This document shows positions 1-9,461 of a DNA stretch of 64,000 nucleotides, piece after piece. The DNA comes from Frankineae bacterium MT45 (GTDB taxonomy: Bacteria; Actinomycetota; Actinomycetes; Mycobacteriales; Jatrophihabitantaceae), in the NCBI GenBank assembly GCA_900100325.1, contig LT629697.1, forward strand, positions 310,001 through 374,000. The letters run 5' to 3'. The notes under the pieces were generated by a model. That model did no database searches. It was not told the origin of the DNA and saw only the letters and a program-made list of their open reading frames with translations. The position numbers were made by a program, and so were the translations under genes. How positions within the stretch are numbered: the first letter of the stretch is position 1; each line of letters begins with the position of its first letter.

Positions 1-46
1 CGTGTCCGCCGCCTCCGCTCCGCCCACCGCGTCGGTTGATCGATGA
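1..46 (+). other. probable 3' end of an upstream coding region
   Basis: Two of the three forward frames stay open from the window edge. One ends at TGA 37-39, the other at TGA 44-46, which overlaps the ATG of the next gene as ATGA. The overlap makes a translationally coupled upstream gene likely, but only about 14 residues are visible and the product cannot be named. Confidence 0.3.
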
Positions 47-1893
47 CCACCACCGAAACCGAGACTGAGCTCGAGGCCTCGCCTTCCGTAGCAACCGACT
101 TCGGACTGCGAGAGCAGCTCAGCCTGGCCGTGCTGCTGATCGCGACCGCCGCACTGTATCTCTGGCGGCTCTCCGCCTCGCGGTACGCCAACACTTTCTA
201 CGCAGCGGCGGTCCAGGCCGGTACCCAGAGCTGGAAGGCGTTCTTCTTCGGGTCGCTGGACCGCTCCAGCTTCATCACCGTCGACAAGCCCCCGGCCTCG
301 CTCTGGGTCATGGAGCTCTCGGGCCGGATCTTCGGCTTCTCGTCGTGGAGCATGCTCGGGCCGCAGGCACTGATCGGGGTGGCCTCGGTGGCTCTCCTCT
401 ACGCGACGGTGCGTCGCTGGTACGGCCACGGCGCCGGCCTGCTGGCTGGCGCGGCATTGATGCTCACACCCATCGCCGTGGCGATGTTCCGCTTCAACAA
501 CCCCGACGCGCTCATGGTGCTCCTGCTGACCCTCGCCGCCTACTGCACCGTCCGGGCCATCGAGTCCGCGTCGATCCAGTGGCTTCTCGCCACCGGCGGC
601 GCCCTGGGCTTCGCCTTCCTGGCCAAGGGTCTGCAACCGCTCACCGTCGTCCCCGGCATCGGGCTTGCGTACCTGGTGACGGCCCCGACTGCTCTGCCTC
701 GGCGCCTGCTCCACCTCGGGGCCGGACTCCTCGCACTACTCGCCAGCGCCGGCTGGTGGATTCTCGTGGTGACGCTCTGGCCGGCGTCATCGCGCCCGTA
801 CATCGGCGGCTCCAAGGACAACACCCCACTGGGGCTGGCGCTGGGAGCCAATGGTGTTGGCCGCCTGAACGGGGCGAGCGCCGCTGGGGAGCGCTTCAGC
901 GGCACCCCCGGACCGGGGCGGCTCTTCAGCGAGCAGCTCGGCGCCCAGATCGCCTGGCTGCTGCCGGCGGCCATCGTCGCGTTGGGGGTGCTGGCCTGGG
1001 CGTGGCGTAGCCGGCGGGCCACCGGGGAGGACCGCACTTTCGACCCGGCCGTGGCGAGCCTGCTGCTCTGGGGTGGGTGGCTGCTCATCACCGGCGCCGT
1101 CCTCAGCTTCATGAGCGGCCCGAGCCACTCGTACTACACCGTGCAGCTGGCGCCCGCCTGCTCGGCATTGGTCGCGATCGGTGCCGCCGAACTCTGGTCG
1201 CGCCGCTCCGAGCCCGTGGCCCAGCTCGTCGCCGCACTCGCACTTCTGGGAACCGGGTGGACGGCCTGGCTGCTGCTCGGCCGGCTGCACGGCTGGCATC
1301 CGGTACTGCGCTACGTTGCGGTCGGTGCCTGTATTGCCGGGGCGGCGATGCTGCTGATCCGGCTCTGGCCGGGCTGGACGGGTACTCGGGCGGGCAGCGT
1401 GATCAGCGGGGTTGCCGTCGCCATTGCGGCGGTCGCATTGCTGGCCGCACCGTTGGCACTCTCACTGCAGACCGCCACGCTGCCCCAGTCCGGCACGAAC
1501 CCCGCGGCCGGCGTTCGGGTCGCCACCAAGCCACCGGGGCCGCCCGGACCCAACGTGGTGAAGCTGATCGCGCTACTCCGCCGCAGCCACAGCCGCTGGC
1601 CACTGGCCGCGGTCACCTCCCAGAAGGCGGCGACGCTTGAGCTGGACTCCGGTGGACTCCCGGTGATGGCTCTCGGCGGCTTCTCCGACGACGACGCGAC
1701 GCCGACCCTCAAGCAGTTCCAGGCCTATGTCCGGCGGGGCGAGGTCGGCTACTTCCTCGATCTCTACGGCCCGAATGGCTCCGCGCCGCAGCTCAGCGCC
1801 ACCTCGAATGCGATCCGACGCTGGGTGCACTCGTACTTTCGCAAGGTGAAGGTGGGGACGTCGATCGTCTACGACCTGAGCCAACGCACCTAA
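43..1893 (+). CDS. GT39/ArnT-like membrane glycosyltransferase
   Basis: This 616-residue polytopic membrane protein looks like a family 39 (dolichyl-phosphate-mannose/ArnT-type) glycosyltransferase, which moves a sugar from a lipid-phosphate donor to an acceptor outside the membrane. Residues about 28-45 form the first membrane helix. They are followed by an outer loop with the family-like DKPP motif (about residue 80), then many hydrophobic helices to about residue 480 and a soluble C-terminal domain rich in Pro, Gly and Ser. The length fits the YkcA/YkcB-like bacterial group. The ATG overlaps a possible upstream stop, suggesting an operon that begins outside the window. The acceptor is unknown. 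Confidence 0.8.
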   Translation: MTTTETETELEASPSVATDFGLREQLSLAVLLIATAALYLWRLSASRYANTFYAAAVQAGTQSWKAFFFGSLDRSSFITVDKPPASLWVMELSGRIFGFSSWSMLGPQALIGVASVALLYATVRRWYGHGAGLLAGAALMLTPIAVAMFRFNNPDALMVLLLTLAAYCTVRAIESASIQWLLATGGALGFAFLAKGLQPLTVVPGIGLAYLVTAPTALPRRLLHLGAGLLALLASAGWWILVVTLWPASSRPYIGGSKDNTPLGLALGANGVGRLNGASAAGERFSGTPGPGRLFSEQLGAQIAWLLPAAIVALGVLAWAWRSRRATGEDRTFDPAVASLLLWGGWLLITGAVLSFMSGPSHSYYTVQLAPACSALVAIGAAELWSRRSEPVAQLVAALALLGTGWTAWLLLGRLHGWHPVLRYVAVGACIAGAAMLLIRLWPGWTGTRAGSVISGVAVAIAAVALLAAPLALSLQTATLPQSGTNPAAGVRVATKPPGPPGPNVVKLIALLRRSHSRWPLAAVTSQKAATLELDSGGLPVMALGGFSDDDATPTLKQFQAYVRRGEVGYFLDLYGPNGSAPQLSATSNAIRRWVHSYFRKVKVGTSIVYDLSQRT

Positions 1894-1896
1894 CGC

Positions 1897-1938
1897 TTTT
1901 GGCAATACGGCACGGTATCGCGTGTCATATTGCCAAAA
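1897..1938. repeat. 42-bp palindromic repeat, copy 1 (likely bidirectional terminator)
   Basis: Two 18-nt arms (1897-1914 and 1921-1938) pair with two G-T type mismatches around a 6-nt loop. Both outer ends read TTTTGGCA inward. The element lies between two convergent genes, where a terminator is expected. A 42-bp relative with the same ends sits at 16810-16851; the two agree at 31 of 42 positions by eye. Confidence 0.65.
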
Positions 1939-1944
1939 ACGGAG

Positions 1945-2376
1945 TTAGATCTTGCGGAAGTCCCAGCTGCGGAGCGCGTCCGGGACCACGCGCAGCCAGG
2001 CGTGCCGACCGTCATGCCAGAGTTCGGCGATGTCGAAGTATTTGCGGGCGAAGATCCCCTCGACGACCAGCAGCTCCTGCTCCTCAGCCGCCAGTTGGGC
2101 GCCGGTGCGGGGAACCTCGCCGACGACGGCCGCCTCGCCGCGAATCTCGACACCGTGCAGCGTCGCGTACTCGACGCCGGCATCGACCAGCACCGCGATG
2201 CGGGGCGAGCGGACGATATCGGCCCAGCGCTGACTGCGGTCCAGTGAGTAGAGCCAGATCGCCTGGTTATGCCAGACGAACCAGAGTGGCGTCAGGTGCG
2301 GGCCGTCGTGGCTGGTGGTGGCCACCCGGCAGGTGCGCTGCACGCCGAGAAAGGCATCCACCTCGTCGCCGGACAT
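1945..2376 (-). CDS. PPOX-fold (pyridoxamine 5'-phosphate oxidase-like / F420-type) protein
   Basis: This small split-barrel flavin- or F420-binding type protein begins with the usual N-terminal pattern (EVDAFLGVQRTCRVATTS, then DGPHLTPLWFVW). Such proteins reduce or oxidise small molecules with FMN or F420; the substrate here is unknown. I chose the ATG at 2376 because family members start just before this pattern. A TTG at 2436, only 5 nt after the stop of the upstream dioxygenase gene, would add 20 residues but has no Shine-Dalgarno. The gene is the second of a two-gene minus-strand unit, and the palindrome at 1897-1938 lies just downstream. Confidence 0.7.
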   Translation of the reverse strand: MSGDEVDAFLGVQRTCRVATTSHDGPHLTPLWFVWHNQAIWLYSLDRSQRWADIVRSPRIAVLVDAGVEYATLHGVEIRGEAAVVGEVPRTGAQLAAEEQELLVVEGIFARKYFDIAELWHDGRHAWLRVVPDALRSWDFRKI

Positions 2377-2441
2377 GGCGATCCGCCGCCCCCGCTTCTG
2401 GGTGGCGGCGGCGTCCGCTCCGGCCGGGAGGCTCAAGCGGG

Positions 2442-3260
2442 TTACAGTGCCGGAACTTCGGGCAGACCGAACATGCCCGGAGCCTGGCGGATCGGCTCGC
2501 GGATGTCGATCGCGCGCTCCTCGTCGGTGCCGCTCCAGGCGTGCAGCGGCACGGCCATCTCCGGGTTGACGAAGAACATGATCGACTGCCGGTCATCCAG
2601 GTTCAGGTTCCGCACCTGGTGGTACAGCGGCTTGATGACTCCGCCGGTGATGAGCGTCATCGCCGAACCCGGCATGATCAGGACCTCGTTCGGGGCGGTG
2701 CTCACCGGGGTGGCCGCGTCGTCGTCGAGGTAGATCTCCAGACCCGGAGCGGTGCCGTAGAGCACGGTCACTAGGTGGCCGTCCTCGTGGCGGTCCTGCA
2801 GCAGGTCGCGGTCGGCCGGCGCCAGGAAGTAGTTGTTGATCTGCAGGTACGACGCCGCACCGAACTCGGGAGCGGTGGCGCCGTCGAAGCGGCTCGCGAT
2901 CTCGGCGAAGATGCCGGCGACGAGCGGGTACAGCACGCCGCGCCAGCCGAGCAGGGCGTCGGTGAGCTCACCGAGCTGCTCGCGGTTCGGGATGAGGTCG
3001 GTGCGGTCGGACCAGAGGGTGAAGACCTCGTTGATGTCCAGGCGGTCGGGGGAGACCGAGTATTCGTGGCCCATCGGGCGGTAGCCGTAGTTGAAGTCGT
3101 CGCTGGAGTAAGCGGTCTTGACCTCGAGCGGTTCGGCGAAGAATTTGTTGCAACGGTCCAGCGCATTCGCCAGGGTGGCGGCCTGATCGTCGTCGAGAAC
3201 TACCCGGGCGTATCCGGATGAGAAGATGCTGTCGGTCGCCTCGTGAGCAGTCGTCGGCAT
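2442..3260 (-). CDS. 2-oxoglutarate/Fe(II)-dependent dioxygenase (isopenicillin N synthase-like)
   Basis: This 272-residue protein carries the double-stranded beta-helix signature of the isopenicillin N synthase/2OG oxygenase superfamily. The iron ligands look complete: His158 and Asp160 (HED) and distal His214. Arg224 and Ser226 (RQS) fit 2-oxoglutarate binding. It probably hydroxylates or desaturates a small molecule in the cytosol; the substrate cannot be told. It stands upstream of the PPOX-fold gene and is almost fused to it, so the two may act in one small modification pathway. The 109-bp gap before the kinase gene (3261-3369) should hold its promoter. Confidence 0.8.
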   Translation of the reverse strand: MPTTAHEATDSIFSSGYARVVLDDDQAATLANALDRCNKFFAEPLEVKTAYSSDDFNYGYRPMGHEYSVSPDRLDINEVFTLWSDRTDLIPNREQLGELTDALLGWRGVLYPLVAGIFAEIASRFDGATAPEFGAASYLQINNYFLAPADRDLLQDRHEDGHLVTVLYGTAPGLEIYLDDDAATPVSTAPNEVLIMPGSAMTLITGGVIKPLYHQVRNLNLDDRQSIMFFVNPEMAVPLHAWSGTDEERAIDIREPIRQAPGMFGLPEVPAL

Positions 3261-3369
3261 AGAAAAAGCCCCTCGGTTGAGAAAACCTGCCGGATTTGCA
3301 GGCCTCGTGGAGCTTACTTCGCTGAGTCGACATTTCCCAGCGGTGCACCGGCGAGCTCTCAGTTTCGTA

Positions 3370-4008
3370 TTACGAATTACTGCTCAGATCGACGATGAGG
3401 TCGGCCCGACCGGATACTTGCGCGACAATTGCCGCATTCTCCTCATCTACCCCACCGGCCTTTGCCTCGGCCTGCTCGGCGCTCCAGCCGAAACCGAGGT
3501 AGCGCTCCACCAGCCGCTGGCGCCGCTGGGCGGGGGCGTCAGAAAGCTGCCAGGCCTCATCGAGCAGATCGCGGACACCGCTCCAGGCCCCGGTCTCCAG
3601 CAGCAGGTAGTTCCCCTCGGTGATCACCAGCTGCACGCGCTGCGGCACGGCGACGGCACCGGCCACCGGCTCGTCCAGATCCCGGTCGAAGCGGGGCGCG
3701 TAGACCACCGGCTCGGAGTTGGCCTGCAGTCGCCGCAGCAGCGCCAGGTATCCGAAGACGTCGAAGGTCTCGGGAGCCCCCTTCCTCGGGCGGCCGGCAG
3801 CATCGAGCTGGCAGTTCGCCAGGTGAAAGCCATCCATCCCGACGACGATGCTCCGCTCACCCAGCGCGGCCGCCAGCTGATCGGCCAGGGTGGACTTGCC
3901 GCTACCGGGCGCGCCGCTGATCCCGAGGATGCGCCGCTGACCTGGCACAGCCAGTAGGGCAGCCCGCGCGGCGAGGAGCGCGACGGTGGCTGATGGGGTT
4001 GCGCTCAA
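3370..4008 (-). CDS. nucleoside/nucleotide kinase-family P-loop kinase (YggC-like)
   Basis: This 212-residue P-loop kinase belongs to the uridine kinase/phosphoribulokinase/pantothenate kinase fold. The Walker A motif GAPGSGKST is at residues 32-40, followed by a VGMDGFHLAN segment (about 77-86) and ITEGNYLLLE in the middle, all typical of the YggC/FrcK-like kinases. The substrate is probably a sugar or pantothenate-like small molecule, but it cannot be fixed. The start codon overlaps the stop of the upstream glycosidase by 4 nt (ATGA), so the two are translated together. This hints that the kinase phosphorylates a product of glycoside cleavage. Confidence 0.75.
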   Translation of the reverse strand: MSATPSATVALLAARAALLAVPGQRRILGISGAPGSGKSTLADQLAAALGERSIVVGMDGFHLANCQLDAAGRPRKGAPETFDVFGYLALLRRLQANSEPVVYAPRFDRDLDEPVAGAVAVPQRVQLVITEGNYLLLETGAWSGVRDLLDEAWQLSDAPAQRRQRLVERYLGFGWSAEQAEAKAGGVDEENAAIVAQVSGRADLIVDLSSNS

Positions 4009-6914
4009 CGATCTCCCCGGCAGATCAGGTGCGCGACCAGCGCCGTCCAGCCGGTCTGGTGGGTGGCGCCGAGCCCCTCCCCGGTGTCCCCGTCGAAGTA
4101 CTCACTGAAGGTGAGGTGCGCGCGCCACAGCGGGTCGGCGCTCGCCTCGATCCGCGAGCCGTCGCAGGGGCGGCTACCGTCGGCGCCGACGCGGAAGAGC
4201 CCGATGACCCGCCGGTCGATCTCGTCGGCGGCCGCGGCGCCGCTATAGCCGGCCACCAACTCCTCCTCCCCGTGGAAGTCGCCGAAGGCCCGCATCGCAT
4301 CGGCCAGCAGGACGTTCACCGGCAGCCAGACCGGTCCGCGCCAGTTCGAGTTCCCACCGAAGAGGCCGGTCCGCGACTCGCCGGGTTCGTAGTCGATGCT
4401 CACCTGCTGCCCCTCGACGACCGTGCTGAACGGGGTCCGGTACGAGGCCGAGAGGGAGCGCAGCCCGTGCGGGGAGAGGAACTCCTGCTCGTCGAACATC
4501 CGAGTCAGGATGCGTCGCAACTGGTCGGCGTCGACGAGAGAGAGGCGCAGCATCCGGTCGCCGAGAACCGCGTCCCCGAATGCGTCGTGTCCGGCGGCAT
4601 CATTCTGGCCGCGCTGGGTCACCAGCCCATGCATCAGGTCGGGGCGGCGCTGCTGCAGCCAGCTCAGCCGGGCCGAGAAGTCAGGGAGGCGGTGGGCCAC
4701 CCCGCCCTGCGCGGTGGCGACGGCGAGCAGCGGTAGGAGTCCGACCATTGAGCGCACCTTCAGCTGCTGGTAGCCACCGTCGGGGTGCACCAGGACGTCG
4801 TAGAAGAAGCCGTCGGCGTCGTCCCAGAGCTGCACCTGCTGGGAGCCGAACTGCTGCATCGCGCCGGCGATGGCCAGGAAGTGCTCGAGGAACTTGGTAG
4901 CCAGGTCGTCCCAAGCCCCGCCGCCACTGCCGGTGGAGAGGGCCAGCTCCATCGCGATGGTGAGCATCTGCAGGCAGTAGAAGCCCATCCAGCTCGTCGC
5001 GTCCGACTCCTCCAGCCGGTACCCCGGCGGCAGCGGCATCGAGCGGTTGAAGAGGCCGATGTTGTCCATCCCGAGGAAGCCGCCCTCGAAGAGCCCCGAG
5101 CCGTCCGGGTCCTTGCGATTCACCCACCAGCCGAAGTTCAGCAGCGACTTCGTGAAGATGCGCTCCAGGAAGTCCCGGTCGCGGGAGCCGTCGATCAGGT
5201 AGATCCGCCAGGCGGCCCAGATGTGCACCGGCGGGTTCGCGTCACCGAAGGACCATTCGTAGGCCGGCAACTGACCGTCCGGGTGCATCGACCACTCCCG
5301 GCAGAGCAGCACCAACTGCTCCTTGGCGAAGGCCGGATCGACGTGAGCCAGCGCGACGCAGTGGAAGGCCAGGTCCCAGGAGGCGAACCAGGGGTACTCC
5401 CAGTCGTCGGGCATCGACATCACGTCGGCGATGGCGATGTTCTGCCACGCGATGTTCCGGCCGTCGGGCTGGCGCCGCTCCGGTGGCGGGGCGGGCTGAC
5501 CCGGGTCGCCGTCCAACCACTCCTTCACCCGGTAGCGGTAGAGCTGCTTGCCCCACAGCAGGCCGGCATAGGCCCGCCGGGCGATGTTGCGATCCTCGTC
5601 GTCGGCCGTCTCTGGGATGACCAGCCCGTAGAACTCGTCGGCCTCACTCTGGCGGTCGGCGACCACGGCGGCGAAGCCGGCCCCGAACGTCTGGGCGCTC
5701 GGTGTCTCCGGGGCCAACCGCAGCCGGACCTGCACTGTCGCGCCGGCCGGGACGGAGTCGAACTGGTACCAGAAGGCGGCCTTGGTTCCGGTCGGGACGC
5801 TGCCGTCATCCAGCAACTCCGGGGCCACCGCCGGCACGTCCCCATTGACGACCCGGCGGTTGATGCCGTCCTTGCAGTAGGGCGCCGGGTTCTTCGGCGA
5901 CCCGAAGAGGGCCACGTCGTTCGACTCGTTCTCGCAGACGAGGACCTCCGGCGTCCCCTCGGCGGCCAGCACATAGCTGCCCAGCTGCTCGTGACGGCAG
6001 TGCACAGCGCGCAGATCGCCGATCTCCTGCTCGCTGGCGGTCAGCGCCTGCAGCGACGGACGGCGATCATCCCGTCCCCAGGCCCAGGTGTTGCGGAACC
6101 AGATCTGCGGCAGGATGTGCAGCGGCGCGGCCTCCGGCCCGTGATTGGTGGCGCTGATGACGATGCAGAGATCGTCGGTGGATGCCTTGGCGTAGTCGAT
6201 GGTCACGTCGAAGAATCGGTTGGCGTCGAGGACACCGGTGTCGGAGAGTTCGTACTCGCGCTGGTCACGGTTGCGGCCGGCGTTCTCGCGACGCAGCTGC
6301 TCGTAGGGGAACTCAGCCTGCGGGTAGCGGTAGAGCCAACTCATCCAGGAGTGGGTCGGGGTGCCGTCGAGCGCCCACCAGTACTCCTTGATGTCCTCGC
6401 CGTGGTTGCCCTGGCCGTTCGTCAGGCCGAAGAGACGCTCCTTCAGGATCGGGTCGTTTCCGTTCCAGAGCGCCACCGAGAAGTTCAGGAAGCCCAGCCG
6501 GTCACAGATGCCGCCGAGGCCGTCCTCGCCCCAGCGGTACGCGCGGGCGTGGGACTGCTCGAACGGGAAGTAGGACCAGGCATCGCCGTCGGCCGAGTAG
6601 TCCTCGCGCACCGTGCCCCACTGCCGCCCGGAGACGTACGGCCCCCAGAGGCGCCACGGACTCGTCGCCTGCGGTGATTCGGAGAGGCGGGAGTGTTCGG
6701 CGCTGTGGTGTCGTCGGTGCCGGCTGGCCGCAGCCGCCGCCGCCAGCGTGCCCGGGGTGTGGGTCGGTGACGCGACCACCGGCGGAGCGGGCAGCCTCGC
6801 CGGGGCGGGCGCGGCGGCGATGGGTGGTGCGGTGGTGGGCGGTGCGGTGGAGGCCTTCGTTTCCTTGGACGTCTTGCCGTCGGCCTTACGATCCTTTGCC
6901 GAATGTTTCGCCAC
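4005..6914 (-). CDS. large GH63-like (MGH1-type) glycoside hydrolase
   Basis: This 969-residue protein has an (alpha/alpha)6-type glycoside hydrolase domain related to GH63/MGH1. The conserved opening SPWRLWGPYVSGRQWGTVRE begins near residue 86. The catalytic-region segments WFASWDLAFHCVAL and NWRGPVWLPVN lie in the middle and C-terminal parts. The first 80 residues are Ala/Pro/Thr-rich and low complexity and may be a linker or a misplaced start, because the domain itself begins only afterwards. No signal peptide is visible, so the enzyme should be cytosolic and act on an alpha-glucoside or a compatible-solute glycoside. It is co-transcribed with the overlapping kinase. Confidence 0.8.
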   Translation of the reverse strand: MAKHSAKDRKADGKTSKETKASTAPPTTAPPIAAAPAPARLPAPPVVASPTHTPGTLAAAAAASRHRRHHSAEHSRLSESPQATSPWRLWGPYVSGRQWGTVREDYSADGDAWSYFPFEQSHARAYRWGEDGLGGICDRLGFLNFSVALWNGNDPILKERLFGLTNGQGNHGEDIKEYWWALDGTPTHSWMSWLYRYPQAEFPYEQLRRENAGRNRDQREYELSDTGVLDANRFFDVTIDYAKASTDDLCIVISATNHGPEAAPLHILPQIWFRNTWAWGRDDRRPSLQALTASEQEIGDLRAVHCRHEQLGSYVLAAEGTPEVLVCENESNDVALFGSPKNPAPYCKDGINRRVVNGDVPAVAPELLDDGSVPTGTKAAFWYQFDSVPAGATVQVRLRLAPETPSAQTFGAGFAAVVADRQSEADEFYGLVIPETADDEDRNIARRAYAGLLWGKQLYRYRVKEWLDGDPGQPAPPPERRQPDGRNIAWQNIAIADVMSMPDDWEYPWFASWDLAFHCVALAHVDPAFAKEQLVLLCREWSMHPDGQLPAYEWSFGDANPPVHIWAAWRIYLIDGSRDRDFLERIFTKSLLNFGWWVNRKDPDGSGLFEGGFLGMDNIGLFNRSMPLPPGYRLEESDATSWMGFYCLQMLTIAMELALSTGSGGGAWDDLATKFLEHFLAIAGAMQQFGSQQVQLWDDADGFFYDVLVHPDGGYQQLKVRSMVGLLPLLAVATAQGGVAHRLPDFSARLSWLQQRRPDLMHGLVTQRGQNDAAGHDAFGDAVLGDRMLRLSLVDADQLRRILTRMFDEQEFLSPHGLRSLSASYRTPFSTVVEGQQVSIDYEPGESRTGLFGGNSNWRGPVWLPVNVLLADAMRAFGDFHGEEELVAGYSGAAAADEIDRRVIGLFRVGADGSRPCDGSRIEASADPLWRAHLTFSEYFDGDTGEGLGATHQTGWTALVAHLICRGDR

Positions 6915-7084
6915 GCTGGCCTGCCTTCGTCAGAGGTAAGCGGTGTTTCATCCGTTGCTCTGAAAGCTACTCGACGCGTGGCCGCGTGGCGCGGGAGGTG
7001 ACGCTACCGCCGCGAGTCGTAGGTCACGGGTACGCTGCGAGGTCGGCATCAACCTCTGACGTACCTCTGAGCGGAAGGCTGATC

Positions 7085-9205
7085 GTGACCGCTGACCCGG
7101 TTCTTGACTCCGAACGGGCCCACCTCGACCTGGCCCGCGACTGCCTGGTGACGATGCGGGCCGCGGCCGAGCGGATCGCCGACTACGGCGTGGACGCGCT
7201 GGCCAGCGAGGCCCTCGGACGGATCCGCGCCGAACGGCTGGCCGCCCTCGAGATCGATCCGCATGCGCCGCCGTTCTTCGGCCGCACCGACAACGACGTC
7301 ACGGACTCCCCTGATGGGGACGGCCGATCCGGCACCGAGACGTTCCACATCGGGCGGCGGCACATCCGTGACCCGGCCGGAGATCCGGTGGTGATCGACT
7401 GGCGGGCCCCGATCGCCCGGGCCTTCTACCGGGCCACCAGCAAGTCACGGATGGGGGTGACCCTGCGCCGCCGCTTCGGCTTCCACGCCGGCGCGCTGAG
7501 CTCCTTCGAGGACGAACACCTCGATCGGGGCGAGGAGTCCGGGTTCGACTCCGACCTGCTCCGCGGCGAGATCGAACGGCCGCGCAGTGGCCCCATGCGA
7601 GACATCGTGGCCACCATCCAGCCCGACCAGGACGACCTGGTGCGCGCCGAACTGGACGACTCGCTCTGCATCCAGGGGGCGCCGGGCACCGGCAAGACGG
7701 CGGTCGGGCTGCACCGGGCGGCCTACCTGCTCTACACCTACCCCGAGCGGCTGCGGCGCTCCGGCGTCCTGGTGGTCGGGCCCAACGCGGCCTTCCTCAG
7801 CTACATCGCGCAGGTGCTCCCGGCCCTGGGCGAGGGTGGGATCGCCCAGACCACGGTCGAGGAGATCGTCGGGCACGTCCAGGTCAGGGCCGTCGAATCC
7901 GACGAGCTGGCCACGCTGAAGGGCGACCCGCGGCTGGCCACGATCCTGGGCAAGTTCGTCCGCAGCCACATCCGCCGGCCGGTCGACGACGTGGTGGCGA
8001 TGGTCGGCGACAAGCGGTACCGCATCCCTGAGTACCGAGTGCGTCGCTATGTCGACGACGCCCGCCGCGATCTCGGTGACACGCTGCGCTGGGGGGTGGC
8101 CCGGGATCGGCTGCGTCAGCAGCTGGCCGAGGACGTCCGCCGGCAGCGTGAGGACCGCGGCGGGGCACCGACCGACTCCGAGACGGCCAAGGTGGCCCGC
8201 TCCAAGCCCGTCCGGGCCGCCGTGGACGAGCTCTGGCCAGCCCTCGACCCAGCCGCCCTCCTCATCCGCCTCTTCACCGAGCCTGAACTCCTCGGTCAGC
8301 ACGCCGGTGACCTGCTGACCGAGGAGGAGCAGCGGTCGCTGCTCTGGGCCAAGACACCGCGCACGGCGCGGGCGGCCAAATTCACCGCCGCCGATGCGGT
8401 GCTCATCGACGAGCTCAACGGCCTGCTCCACAGCGTCGAGACCTTCGTCCACGTCGTGGTGGACGAGGCGCAGGACCTCTCCCCGATGCAGTGCCGCGCG
8501 ATTGCCCGACGCTGCCCCCTCGGTTCGGTGACGGTGCTCGGCGACCTGGCCCAGGCCACGACCGCCTGGGCTCCCGGCTCCTGGCCGGTGACGCTGAACC
8601 ATCTCGGTCACCCGAACGCCGAGATCCGCCCGTTGACCGCGGGCTACCGGGTGCCGGGGAAGGTCCTCGACCTGGCCAACCGGCTACTGCCGCATGTGGC
8701 CGTCGACGTCCCGGCCGCCACCTCGATCCGGGCCGGTGTCGACGCCCTGACGTTCGCTCCCGCCGATCGACTGGTCACCGCCGTGCGCGAGTGCCTGGGC
8801 AGCGAGGGGTCGGTCGCGGTGATCGTGGCCGGCGAGCAGGTGGCGGCGGTGCTGGAGCGGTTGCGGGACGCCGGCGTGGAGGCGACGACGCTGGACCACT
8901 CGGAGGTCACCGACGACTCACTCGCCACCAGCTTCGCCGAGGACGACACCCCCGCCGGGGATGCCAGCGAAATCGAGGAGACCGCCGATGAGGCACCGGA
9001 GATTCGGGTGACCGTGGTCGCCGCCACCGCAGCCAAGGGGCTGGAGTTCGACTCCGTCGTGCTGCTGGAGCCGGCGGCGATCGTGGCCGCTGAGAGTCAG
9101 CGGGTGGCCGGGCTGCGCCGTCTGTACGTGGTGCTCACCAGGGCCGTCTCGCGACTGGTCGTCGTGCACGACGAACCGCTGCCGGTTGAGCTCGAAGCGA
9201 GCTGA
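7085..9205 (+). CDS. helD: HelD-like RNA polymerase recycling ATPase/helicase
   Basis: This 706-residue UvrD/Rep-superfamily ATPase of the HelD type removes stalled RNA polymerase from DNA. An N-terminal arm with a coiled-coil-like start is followed by the Walker A motif GAPGTGKT near residue 199, the Walker B motif VVVDEAQDLSPMQ near 460 and a C-terminal motif VLTRAV. I start it at GTG 7085 because GGAAGG lies 6 nt upstream and the reading before it has no domain content. A longer in-frame start at 6674 would run through the N-terminus of the divergent glycosidase gene. The 170-bp gap 6915-7084 should hold both divergent promoters. Confidence 0.85.
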   Translation: MTADPVLDSERAHLDLARDCLVTMRAAAERIADYGVDALASEALGRIRAERLAALEIDPHAPPFFGRTDNDVTDSPDGDGRSGTETFHIGRRHIRDPAGDPVVIDWRAPIARAFYRATSKSRMGVTLRRRFGFHAGALSSFEDEHLDRGEESGFDSDLLRGEIERPRSGPMRDIVATIQPDQDDLVRAELDDSLCIQGAPGTGKTAVGLHRAAYLLYTYPERLRRSGVLVVGPNAAFLSYIAQVLPALGEGGIAQTTVEEIVGHVQVRAVESDELATLKGDPRLATILGKFVRSHIRRPVDDVVAMVGDKRYRIPEYRVRRYVDDARRDLGDTLRWGVARDRLRQQLAEDVRRQREDRGGAPTDSETAKVARSKPVRAAVDELWPALDPAALLIRLFTEPELLGQHAGDLLTEEEQRSLLWAKTPRTARAAKFTAADAVLIDELNGLLHSVETFVHVVVDEAQDLSPMQCRAIARRCPLGSVTVLGDLAQATTAWAPGSWPVTLNHLGHPNAEIRPLTAGYRVPGKVLDLANRLLPHVAVDVPAATSIRAGVDALTFAPADRLVTAVRECLGSEGSVAVIVAGEQVAAVLERLRDAGVEATTLDHSEVTDDSLATSFAEDDTPAGDASEIEETADEAPEIRVTVVAATAAKGLEFDSVVLLEPAAIVAAESQRVAGLRRLYVVLTRAVSRLVVVHDEPLPVELEAS

Positions 9206-9461
9206 CGGGCCGCCAATGGCGAGCTGATCGGCACGCGTGGTGGCAACCGATAAGTAACTTGCGATGAGTTCGAGGCGGCAATTGGTCAGTGGCTCGCATC
9301 ACAGCTACCGTGGAGGAATTAGCCGGTTCGCGCCGCCCCACCCTTGCGGTTCGTGCCGGTGCCGGCATGACCCACTGGCGTAACCACGCCGGTGGACCAC
9401 GTTGGCATTGACGGTGGCGATCCCACTTGTCGATGTCGTCGAGCAGGGAGTGTGTCGCACA

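Noticed and set aside
4785-6677. 630-codon open frame opposite the GH63-like gene
   Set aside because: The glycosidase has clear family motifs; the opposite frame has none.
6674-7084. In-frame N-terminal extension of HelD
   Set aside because: It overlaps the start of the divergent glycosidase gene, is Arg/Pro/Ser-rich, and a good Shine-Dalgarno with GTG stands at 7085.
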